Assembly (NCBI GenBank): GCA_964400165.1
Contig: CAYNSX010000044.1
Span: forward strand, 1 to 18,948
Origin: CAYNSX01 sp964400165
GTDB lineage: Bacteria > Armatimonadota > Hebobacteria > CAYNSX01
Direction: 5' to 3'
DNA: 18,948 nt
Position numbers and translations under genes: made by a program. The notes under the pieces are model-generated. The model worked only from the letters and a program-made list of their open reading frames with translations, did not search any database and was not told the DNA's origin. How positions within the stretch are numbered: the first letter of the stretch is position 1; each line of letters opens with the position of its first letter. This document shows positions 13,237 to 18,948 of this stretch, in pieces.

Positions 13237-14904
13237 GTGACCAACCCCCAAACGCTCAACAATCGCTACGAACTCCTCGCCGAAATCGGCCGCGGCGGCA
13301 TGGCGACGACCTACCGCGCTCGCGACCGGGTTCTCGACCGGGAGGTGGCGGTGAAGGTGATGCACCCGCACCTGGGGCAGTCGCCCGAATTCGCCGCTGC
13401 GTTCCGCCGCGAGGCGCAGGCCGCCGCCCGCTTGTCGCACCCCAACATCGCCGCCGTCTACGACAGCGGCCAGGACGGCGGGAATCACTTCCTGGTGATG
13501 GAATTGGTGTCGGGCGAGACGCTCAAGGCGCGGCTGAAGCGCGCCGCCGGCCCGCTGCCGATCACCGAAGCGGCGGCGGTCGCCCGGCAAATTGCGCTCG
13601 CCCTGCAGACGGCGCACGCCCACGGCCTCATCCACCGCGACATCAAACCGCCCAATGTCCTGGTGGCGAAGGACGGCACGGTCAAAGTCGCCGACTTCGG
13701 CATCGCGCAAGCGGCATCGGCGACCGCCGAAGACGAGACCCGCGTCGTCGGCAGCGCCAATTACCTGGCCCCCGAACAGGCCCGCGGCGAGCCCGGCGCC
13801 CCGACTTCGGACATCTACGCCCTCGGCGTCGTCCTGTATGAATTGCTAACGGGCGTGCTGCCGTTCACCGGCGCGACGCCCGTCGCCGTCGCCCACCGCC
13901 ATCTCTACGACACCGCCCGCGTCCCGCGTGACCTGAACCCCGCTGTCCCGCAGCGCCTGCAGGAAGTCGTGCTCAAGGCGCTGCAGAAGCGCCCGGAACA
14001 GCGTTACCCCGACATCGCCGCCTTCATCGCCGCCCTCGACGGCGCCACCAAGGAAGCCGCGCCGTCGTCGCAGGTCATCACTACGGCGCGGCGGAAGCGT
14101 CGGCGCGCCGTGCCGCTCGCCCTGGCCGCCATCGTGCTCATCTTCGTTGCCGGCATCGGCGTCACGCTCTTCGCGCAGATGCGCACCAATAGCGGCGACG
14201 GCGTCACCGTGCCCGCCTTGATCGGCACCGACCTCATCAGCGCCCGCGCCCTGCTCACCAGTCTCGGATTGCGCCTCATCCCGGCCGGCGAGGAATTCGA
14301 TGACCAGCGCTCCAGCGGCGTCATCATTCGCCAGGAGCCCGGCCCCGGCGCCAAGACCACCGCCGACAGCCAAGTGCAGGTGTGGATGAGCAAAGGACGC
14401 CAGTCCAATCAAGTCGCCATCCCCGACCTGACCGGCTCGCCGCTCGAATCGGCCCGCGACGAAATCGAAAACCTCGGCCTGCTGACCGACCGCATCATGC
14501 AGGAATACCACCCCACGATTGCCAGCGGCTTCGTGACGCGCACGCTGCCGCCCGCGGGCCGGATGCTGTCACCGGACTCGCGCGTCGTCATCTATGTCAG
14601 CATCGGCCCCGAGCCGCCGACGCCGCCGACGGGCGTCACGCCGCCGCCGGCCACCGACACGCCCAAGAGCGAGAAGGTGCAGTACACGGTGCCCACCGGA
14701 TTCGGGGAGCGAACCGAGGTGGTCATTCGGCTCGTGCAAGAAGACGGCTCGGTCGAGGTGCTGCACCGCGGCGTCCATTTCTCCGGCGAGATGGTCGAAG
14801 TCACCGCGACCTACCGACGCACGGCGAAGGTCCAGGTCTTCGTGGGCGGGCGGTTGATGCACGAACAAACGCTCGGCGTGCCGCCGGCGGAGAGCACTCC
14901 GTGA
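13237..14904 (+). CDS. PASTA-domain membrane Ser/Thr protein kinase, PrkC/PknB type
   Basis: This 555-residue receptor kinase has a Hanks-type domain at about 10-270. It shows GRGGM (18-22), the VAVK lysine K40, helix-C E59, the catalytic loop HRDIKPPN from H133, DFG at 153-155 and GSANYLAPEQARG as the activation and substrate segment. A basic juxtamembrane run (TARRKRRR) precedes one membrane helix (about 291-313). Outside lie two PASTA repeats (about 322-387 and 391-458), expected to sense muropeptides or lipid II. A Pro/Thr linker leads to a beta domain (about 480-547, with TEVVIRLVQEDG and VFVGGRLMHEQ), as in Firmicutes PrkC. The P-loop reads MATTY where many family members have Val before Tyr. 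GTG 13237 is the start. No PP2C phosphatase gene is adjacent. The stop overlaps acpS. Confidence 0.94.
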   Translation: MTNPQTLNNRYELLAEIGRGGMATTYRARDRVLDREVAVKVMHPHLGQSPEFAAAFRREAQAAARLSHPNIAAVYDSGQDGGNHFLVMELVSGETLKARLKRAAGPLPITEAAAVARQIALALQTAHAHGLIHRDIKPPNVLVAKDGTVKVADFGIAQAASATAEDETRVVGSANYLAPEQARGEPGAPTSDIYALGVVLYELLTGVLPFTGATPVAVAHRHLYDTARVPRDLNPAVPQRLQEVVLKALQKRPEQRYPDIAAFIAALDGATKEAAPSSQVITTARRKRRRAVPLALAAIVLIFVAGIGVTLFAQMRTNSGDGVTVPALIGTDLISARALLTSLGLRLIPAGEEFDDQRSSGVIIRQEPGPGAKTTADSQVQVWMSKGRQSNQVAIPDLTGSPLESARDEIENLGLLTDRIMQEYHPTIASGFVTRTLPPAGRMLSPDSRVVIYVSIGPEPPTPPTGVTPPPATDTPKSEKVQYTVPTGFGERTEVVIRLVQEDGSVEVLHRGVHFSGEMVEVTATYRRTAKVQVFVGGRLMHEQTLGVPPAESTP

Positions 14905-15260
14905 TCGCCGGCGTCGGCGTGGACATCACGACCGTCCAGCGGGTCGAGCGCACGCTCCGGCGCTGGCCGCGCTTCGCCATGCGCTGCTTCACCGACGGCG
15001 AACGCGCATATTGCAACGCCCGGCGCCATGCCGCGGCGCACTATGCGGCGCGCTTCGCCGCGAAGGAGGCGGCGGCGAAGGCGCTCGGCGGGCGCTTCGC
15101 CTGGCAGGAAGTGGAAGTCGTCGCCGGCACGCCGCAGCCGGCGCTGCGCGTCGCCGGCCGCGCCCGCGCCGCGCTCGGCGCGGCGCGCACGCACCTGTCG
15201 CTGTCGCATGACGGCGACCACGCCATCGCCGTCGTCGTCGTGGAGGGGGCGCCGGCGTAG
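14901..15260 (+). CDS. acpS: Holo-[acyl-carrier-protein] synthase AcpS
   Basis: This 119-residue phosphopantetheinyl transferase moves the 4'-phosphopantetheine arm of coenzyme A to a serine of acyl carrier protein, activating it for fatty-acid synthesis. It opens with IAGVGVDITTVQRVE, where D8 is a metal ligand. AARFAAKEAAAKALG follows, with catalytic/metal E56 and the K-x-A-x-x-K-A-L-G pattern. It ends with HLSLSHDGDHAIAVVVVE, the typical SxSH-type strand. The length is close to the usual 120-125. GTG 14901 overlaps the kinase stop as GTGA, and the next gene begins 2 bases after its stop. Frames upstream stay open far into the kinase gene, but the family N-terminus fixes the start. The acpS, nnr pairing is widespread in bacteria. 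Confidence 0.95.
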   Translation: MIAGVGVDITTVQRVERTLRRWPRFAMRCFTDGERAYCNARRHAAAHYAARFAAKEAAAKALGGRFAWQEVEVVAGTPQPALRVAGRARAALGAARTHLSLSHDGDHAIAVVVVEGAPA

Positions 15261-15262
15261 CG

Positions 15263-16828
15263 ATGCGGCTCCTCACCTGCGATGAAGGGGCGGCGCTCGA
15301 CCGCGCCGCCGAGGCGGCCGGCGTTTCGGTGAAGCGCCTGATGGAGGCCGCGGGCAAGGCCGTCGCCGACGCCGCCAAGGAGATGCTCGGCGCGGGAAGC
15401 ACGCGCCGCGTCGTGGTCTTCTGTGGCGGCGGGAACAACGGCGGCGACGGCCTCGTCGCCGCCCGGCTGCTGCACAAACGGGACTGCAAAGTGTCCGTTG
15501 CGCTCGCCGCCGACCCGAAGCAACTCGATGGACTGCCCGCCGCACAGTTCGTGAAGCTGCCGAAGGCGGTGCCGATGCGCGTTATCAAATCCGCAAGCGA
15601 CGCCGAGGCCGCGCTCAAGGGCGCCGACCTGGTGATCGACGCGTTGCTCGGCACCGGCCTGCGCGGCGCGCCGCGGGAACCGGTCGCCGCGGCCATCCGT
15701 TGCATCAATGACGCCGGCGTGCCGGTGCTGGCCGTGGATGTCCCGTCCGGCTTGAGCAGCGACACCGGACAGCCGCTCGGCGAAACTATTCGCGCTACCG
15801 TGACCGTGACCCTGCAAGAAATGAAACTCGGCCTCGCCCTGCAGCCCGGCGCTTGGTTCGCAGGCGACATCGCCATCGCGCCCATCGGTATCCCGGAGGC
15901 GGCGCTCGCCGCCGTCACCTCGCAATCGTCGCTGCTCGAGGAGGCGATGGTGCGCGACTGGCTGCCCCGCCGCGCGCCGTGGGCGCACAAGGGCGACTGC
16001 GGCCGCGTGCTCGTCATCGCCGGTTCGGTCGGTATGACCGGCGCCGCGACGCTGACCAGCATGGCGGCGCTGCGCGCCGGCGCCGGCCTGGTGTACCTGG
16101 CGATCCCGCAGTCGCTGAACGCCATCCTCGAATCCAAAGCTACGGAAGTCATCACGCTCCCGATGCCGGAAACGATTTCCCACTCGTTGAGCGAAGCCGC
16201 CTCCCCCGTCCTGATGGAACAGGTCGAGCGCTGCGAGGTGGTCGCGCTGGGCCCGGGGATGAGCCAGCATCCCGAGACGGTTTCGCTCATCTGCCGGCTG
16301 GTGCGCGACATTGAACGCCCGCTCGTGCTCGATGCGGACGGCATCACGGCCGTCGCCGGCGATTTTTCGGCGCTCTTCGACCGCCGATCGCCGACGATTC
16401 TCACGCCGCATCCCGGCGAGGCGGGCCGGCTGCTCGGCCAGAGCGCGCATGATGTGCAGCGCAACCGCCCGGCCGCGGCGTGGGCGCTCGCCGCCGGTTC
16501 ACATGCGATTACCGTTCTCAAAGGCGCCCGCACGCTCATCGCCGAGCCCGACGGTCACCTGTGGATCAACCCGACCGGCGGCCCAGGTCTCGCGACCGCC
16601 GGAACCGGCGATGTGCTGACCGGCACAATCGCCGGGCTGCTGGCGCAAGGCGCAGACCTGGCGCCCGCCGCCTGCGCGGGCGTCTATGTGCACGGCCTGG
16701 CGGGCGATATCGCCACCGCGGCGCTGGGGGTGCGCTCGGTCATCGCCTCCGATGTCCTCGACGCGCTCCCCGAGGCATTTGAGATGACCGAGCGCGGCGA
16801 CATGGACGATCAAGTCGATGACGACTGA
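15263..16828 (+). CDS. nnr: Bifunctional NAD(P)H-hydrate epimerase / ADP-dependent dehydratase
   Basis: This 521-residue fusion repairs NADH and NADPH damaged by hydration. The N-terminal epimerase (about 1-215, YjeF_N) interconverts the R and S hydrates. It shows CGGGNNGGDGLVAARLL, IDALLGTGLRG and VDVPSGLSSDTG with the catalytic-region Asp. The C-terminal ribokinase-like dehydratase (about 230-510) restores the cofactor using ADP. It shows HKGDCGRVLVIAGSVGMTGA, LTPHPGEAGRLLG, VLKGARTLIA and NPTGGPGLATAGTGDVLTG, including the conserved G-T-G-D catalytic motif. The length equals that of E. coli Nnr. ATG 15263 lies 2 bases after acpS and gives the family start MRLLTCDEGAALDR. The 3' end overlaps the following small gene by 11 bases. 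Both halves look intact. Confidence 0.95.
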   Translation: MRLLTCDEGAALDRAAEAAGVSVKRLMEAAGKAVADAAKEMLGAGSTRRVVVFCGGGNNGGDGLVAARLLHKRDCKVSVALAADPKQLDGLPAAQFVKLPKAVPMRVIKSASDAEAALKGADLVIDALLGTGLRGAPREPVAAAIRCINDAGVPVLAVDVPSGLSSDTGQPLGETIRATVTVTLQEMKLGLALQPGAWFAGDIAIAPIGIPEAALAAVTSQSSLLEEAMVRDWLPRRAPWAHKGDCGRVLVIAGSVGMTGAATLTSMAALRAGAGLVYLAIPQSLNAILESKATEVITLPMPETISHSLSEAASPVLMEQVERCEVVALGPGMSQHPETVSLICRLVRDIERPLVLDADGITAVAGDFSALFDRRSPTILTPHPGEAGRLLGQSAHDVQRNRPAAAWALAAGSHAITVLKGARTLIAEPDGHLWINPTGGPGLATAGTGDVLTGTIAGLLAQGADLAPAACAGVYVHGLAGDIATAALGVRSVIASDVLDALPEAFEMTERGDMDDQVDDD

Positions 16829-17138
16829 CCGCGCCCCCGATTGGCGCGCACTGCTCGCGACGGCACAGCGCGCCGGCATCGCCGTGCGCGTGGTGGCGCA
16901 GCCATCGCCCGCGGCGCAGGCGCTCGGCGTCGTCGCCGAGTATCAGCCGCGGCCGGCATCAATCACGGTGTACCGCAGCGAAGTGCGGCGGCTTGCGCGG
17001 GCGCGTGGCGTCGCCCCGCGCGTCGTGCTCGCCGCGGCGCTGGCGCACGAACTGGCGCACCACACCGAGCCGCCCGGCCTCGGGCGCTCGGCGGCAGAGG
17101 CGCTTGCCCGGCGAGCGGCGAAGCAAGGGGTTGTCTGA
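16818..17138 (+). CDS. Small HExxH protein, ImmA/IrrE-like mini-zincin
   Basis: This 106-residue protein is nested between nnr (11-base overlap) and bshA (one-base TGATG overlap). It carries a zinc-protease motif, AHELAHH, with H77, E78 and H81. A possible third ligand is E94 in SAAEALARRAA, spaced and followed by Ala-rich helix as in ImmA/IrrE-type gluzincins. An upstream strand ASITVYRSEVRRLAR, then a helix VVLAAALAHELAHH, also suits that fold. There is no signal peptide, membrane helix or DNA-binding domain, and the protein is shorter than typical ImmA/IrrE proteases. It could be a minimal peptidase, an inactive zinc-binding relative, or a new small family. Its linkage with nnr and bshA is not one I recognise. 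The gene itself is well supported by its motif and tight fit. Confidence 0.75.
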   Translation: MTTDRAPDWRALLATAQRAGIAVRVVAQPSPAAQALGVVAEYQPRPASITVYRSEVRRLARARGVAPRVVLAAALAHELAHHTEPPGLGRSAAEALARRAAKQGVV

Positions 17139-18271
17139 TGAAGATCGGCATCACCTGTTTCGCCACCTACGGCGGCAGCAGCACCGTCGCCGCCGAACTG
17201 GGCAAAGCGCTCGCCGCGCACGGCCACGAGGTTCATTTCGTCTGCCGCGACCTGCCGGCGCGCCTCGACCCGCTGCCGCCGGCCATTCACTTTCACCCCG
17301 CCGCCGCCCTGCCCTACCCCGTGTTCGAATACCCACCCTATACCATCGCGCTCGCCTCGCGGATGGCGCAGGTCGCGGTGCAATACGACCTCGACCTCTT
17401 CCATGTCCACTACGCCATCCCGCACGCGGTCAGCGGCTTCCTGGCGCGGGAGTCCGAACGCGGGCGCTTCAAACTCATCACTACCCTGCACGGCACCGAC
17501 GCGCAACTGGTCGGCCTCGATTCGTCGTACCAGCCGATCATGCGCTTCGCGCTCGACCAGTCCGACGGCGTCATCGCCGTCTCCCGCTACCTCGCCGACG
17601 CAACGCGGGCCGAGTTCCAGATTGCGCGCCCCATCGAAATCATTCCCAACGCCGTAGACACCGAGCGCTTTCGTCCGAATGGCAGCGCGTCGCTGCGCCG
17701 CGATTTCGCCCCCGACGGCGAACCCATCCTGGCGCACCTCTCCAACTTCCGCCCCGTCAAGCGCGTGCCCGATGTCATTCGCGCCTTCGCCGCGATCGTG
17801 CGCCAGCGCCCGGCTCGGTTGCTGCTGCTTGGCGACGGGCCCGACCGCGCCGAGGCCGAACGGTTGGCCTGCGAACTCGGCGTTTACGAGCGCATCCACT
17901 TCCTCGGCCCATTGAGCGAGGTGGAGCGGTTCTTGCAACTCGCCGATGTCTTCCTACTGCTCTCCGAAGTCGAAAGTTTCGGCCTGGCGGCGCTCGAAGC
18001 GATGGCGTGCGGCGTGCCGGTGCTGGGCTACCGCGTCGGCGGCGTGCCTGAATTGGTGATCGAGGGGCAGGTCGGCCATCTTGCTGCAGTGGGCGACTGG
18101 CAGGACATCGCCGTGACGGCGCTGCGCCTCTTTGACGACCCGACGCGGCTGCGCGAAATGAAAACCGCGGCGCGGGCGCTGACCGAGGCGAACTTCACAC
18201 TCACGCCGTTCGTCCGCCGCCACGAGGAGTATTACGACCGCATCCTGCGCGGCGCGCTCGTCTCCGCCTAG
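17138..18271 (+). CDS. bshA: BshA: N-acetyl-alpha-D-glucosaminyl L-malate synthase
   Basis: This 377-residue GT4-family glycosyltransferase makes the first intermediate of bacillithiol, GlcNAc-malate, from UDP-GlcNAc and L-malate. The match to BshA is specific, not just to GT4. It opens MKIGITCFATYGGSSTVAAE and contains GHEVHFVCRDLPARL, FEYPPYTIALASRMAQVA, FHVHYAIPHAVSGFLA and LITTLHGTDAQLVGLDSSY. Further matches are IIPNAVDTERF, LSNFRPVKRVPDVIRAF and LLLGDGPDR, and finally the nucleotide-sugar motif SEVESFGLAALEAMACGVPV. ATG 17138 shares its A with the preceding stop (TGATG), so translation is coupled to the mini-zincin. The later bacillithiol genes bshB and bshC are not in the window. The stop overlaps the convergent rpiB stop in a CTAG. 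Identification is secure, and it implies bacillithiol as the cell's thiol buffer. Confidence 0.93.
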   Translation: MKIGITCFATYGGSSTVAAELGKALAAHGHEVHFVCRDLPARLDPLPPAIHFHPAAALPYPVFEYPPYTIALASRMAQVAVQYDLDLFHVHYAIPHAVSGFLARESERGRFKLITTLHGTDAQLVGLDSSYQPIMRFALDQSDGVIAVSRYLADATRAEFQIARPIEIIPNAVDTERFRPNGSASLRRDFAPDGEPILAHLSNFRPVKRVPDVIRAFAAIVRQRPARLLLLGDGPDRAEAERLACELGVYERIHFLGPLSEVERFLQLADVFLLLSEVESFGLAALEAMACGVPVLGYRVGGVPELVIEGQVGHLAAVGDWQDIAVTALRLFDDPTRLREMKTAARALTEANFTLTPFVRRHEEYYDRILRGALVSA

Positions 18272-18738
18272 CGCGCGGGCGCGGGCGCGCCCTCATCAAG
18301 GGCGCGGATCTTGTTGACGCGGCGCTCGTGGCGGCCGCCGTCGAACGGCGTGTCGAGCCAGAGGCGCAGGACCCGCTGCGCGGTTTCCGTCGCCATCAAC
18401 TTGCCCGGCAAGCACAGGACATTCGAGTCATTGTGCGCCCGCGCCAGACGGGCGGTCTCTTCGCTGCACACCAGCGCGGCGCGCACGCCCGGCACTTTGT
18501 TCGCGCTGATCGACATCCCGATGCCCGTCGCGCACGCCAACACCCCGCGGGCGCCCGGCTCGTGCGCCACGCGCTGCGCCACCGCCGCCGCGTAGTCTGG
18601 ATAATCGGTCGAGTCGGTCGAGTGCGTTCCCAGGTCTTCGACCGCGTAGCCCCACTCCCGCAGCGCCGCGGCGAGCGCCTCTTTCAGCGCAAAGCCGGCG
18701 TGGTCACTGCCGACATAAATCTTTTCGTGCGCAGCCAT
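18268..18738 (-). CDS. rpiB: Ribose-5-phosphate isomerase B
   Basis: This 156-residue enzyme interconverts ribose 5-phosphate and ribulose 5-phosphate in the pentose phosphate pathway. It has the RpiB/LacAB fold markers. These are IYVGSDHAGFALKEAL with D11-H12, DYPDYA, the catalytic cysteine C69 in ACATGIGMSISANKVPGVRAA, HNDSNVLCLPG from H102, and GRHERRVNKI near the end. The active-site loop reads C-A-T-G where C-G-T-G is usual, and LPGKLM replaces the common LGGR-type segment. Catalytic Cys rather than the mycobacterial Glu is retained. ATG 18738 starts at the family's N-terminus. A TATCCT box on the same strand lies only 9 nt upstream, so the mRNA may be leaderless. Its stop overlaps that of bshA. 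Confidence 0.94.
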   Translation of the reverse strand: MAAHEKIYVGSDHAGFALKEALAAALREWGYAVEDLGTHSTDSTDYPDYAAAVAQRVAHEPGARGVLACATGIGMSISANKVPGVRAALVCSEETARLARAHNDSNVLCLPGKLMATETAQRVLRLWLDTPFDGGRHERRVNKIRALDEGAPAPAR

Positions 18739-18747
18739 CGCAGGGGC

Positions 18748-18753
18748 AGGATA
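18748..18753 (-). promoter_or_regulatory. TATCCT -10-like box, 9 nt before rpiB
   Basis: Read on the minus strand, TATCCT is followed by nine bases and then the rpiB ATG. A start about 6-7 bases after the box would give an almost leaderless transcript, with no Shine-Dalgarno present. A partial -35 (CGGACA, minus strand of 18773-18778) lies 19 bases away. The spacing to the ATG is the same as at the ppiC-like gene. Confidence 0.4.
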
Positions 18754-18784
18754 GCACGAGCGTTTGGCAGAGTGTCCGACGACT

Positions 18785-18851
18785 AACCCTCTCCCCCATC
18801 CCCTCTCCCAGGTACATGGGAGAGGGGTGCCTGCAAGGCAGGGAGAGGGTT
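18785..18851. repeat. Nested inverted repeat, REP/MITE-like element
   Basis: The outer arms AACCCTCTCCC (18785-18795) and GGGAGAGGGTT (18841-18851) are perfect 11-bp complements. Inside, CCCCTCTCCCA (18800-18810) and TGGGAGAGGGG (18817-18827) form a second perfect 11-bp stem with a 6-nt loop. TGCC (18828-18831) with GGCA (18837-18840) forms a small third stem. Folded, this is a three-way junction. Such CCCTCTCCC palindromes recur between genes in many bacterial genomes as non-coding repeats. Only one copy is in this window. Confidence 0.7.
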
Positions 18852-18893
18852 GCTTGGCACTTGCTCTCCCTTACCCGCGGCCGACGGCCTGAC

Positions 18894-18942
18894 AAAAAAG
18901 GGGTCCCGAACCATCGGGCGCATGCGCCCTGATCCGGAACCC
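18894..18942 (-). terminator. Rho-independent terminator for a minus-strand transcript from the right
   Basis: On the minus strand the region reads as a stem with arms at 18942-18935 and 18908-18901, and an inner perfect palindrome GGGCGCATGCGCCC (18916-18929). A run of six T (the AAAAAA at 18894-18899) follows one base later. The outer stem has one position that pairs as G-U only in the minus-strand RNA and would be an A-C mismatch in the other, which supports the orientation. The gene it serves lies beyond base 18948. Confidence 0.75.
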
Positions 18943-18948
18943 GAATAA

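Noticed and set aside
13217..13240. Seven-codon ORF (MTAARAR) ending in a GTGA overlap with the kinase start
   Set aside because: Its ATG uses the last bases of the TATAAT box, so a transcript from that promoter would not contain it, and there is no Shine-Dalgarno. It resembles the 444-467 case only by chance.
18900..18948. T-arm-like GGTTCGGGACC on the minus strand, as the end of a tRNA or tmRNA
   Set aside because: No acceptor stem, anticodon arm or CCA end is present. The sequence is fully explained as a terminator stem followed by a T run.
1..18948. CRISPR arrays, insertion sequences, prophage or defence genes
   Set aside because: No regularly spaced repeats, transposase or integrase motifs, or phage-type genes were seen. 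Gene content and base composition look uniform.

Overview
The window is a gene-dense, high-GC bacterial chromosome segment. It holds seventeen supported genes plus the 3' end of an eighteenth, packed into short-gap or overlapping operons. No mobile element, CRISPR array, tRNA or rRNA was found, and no stretch longer than about 210 bases lacks a gene. The gene content suggests a Terrabacteria-type lineage rather than a proteobacterium. The clues are the clpC, yacL-like, ispD/ispF order (familiar from Firmicutes), a long-form hibernation factor, a PASTA Ser/Thr kinase with a Firmicutes-like C-terminal domain, and a clear bacillithiol glycosyltransferase (BshA). Armatimonadota or a similar high-GC deep branch would fit, but this is inference. 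The promoter-proximal -10-like boxes recall the leaderless genes of Deinococcus-like bacteria.

Layout, left to right. (1) 1-300: end of a ClpC/ClpB-type AAA+ unfoldase. (2) 464-3638: a membrane PIN-TRAM protein, a fused IspD-IspF enzyme of the MEP isoprenoid pathway, hibernation factor HPF and a small unknown protein, all co-directional. A strong Shine-Dalgarno with a possible 7-codon leader ORF precedes the first gene. (3) 3642-4448, minus strand: a lone alpha/beta hydrolase. (4) 4621-11511: a secreted DUF4139-type protein, glycerate kinase, RecG, RsmD, CoaD and a coiled-coil protein. The last five are translationally coupled or nearly so. (5) 11547-13184: a membrane-anchored SurA/PpiC-like peptidyl-prolyl isomerase with TPR-like repeats, behind a palindromic, almost leaderless promoter. 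(6) 13237-18271: PASTA kinase, AcpS, bifunctional NAD(P)H-hydrate repair enzyme, a tiny HExxH protein and BshA, all overlapping or within 2 nt of each other. (7) 18268-18738, minus strand: RpiB, whose stop overlaps the bshA stop. (8) 18739-18948: an intergenic region with a nested inverted repeat and an intrinsic terminator for a minus-strand transcript entering from the right.

Most genes are housekeeping: protein quality control, isoprenoids, DNA repair, rRNA methylation, coenzyme A supply and use (CoaD, AcpS), nicotinamide repair and low-molecular-weight thiol synthesis. I did not find a clearly new multi-gene system. The items most worth a second look are the mini-zincin between nnr and bshA, the possible leader ORF before the PIN-TRAM gene, the palindrome over the ppiC-like promoter, and the unknown proteins linked to hpf and coaD.
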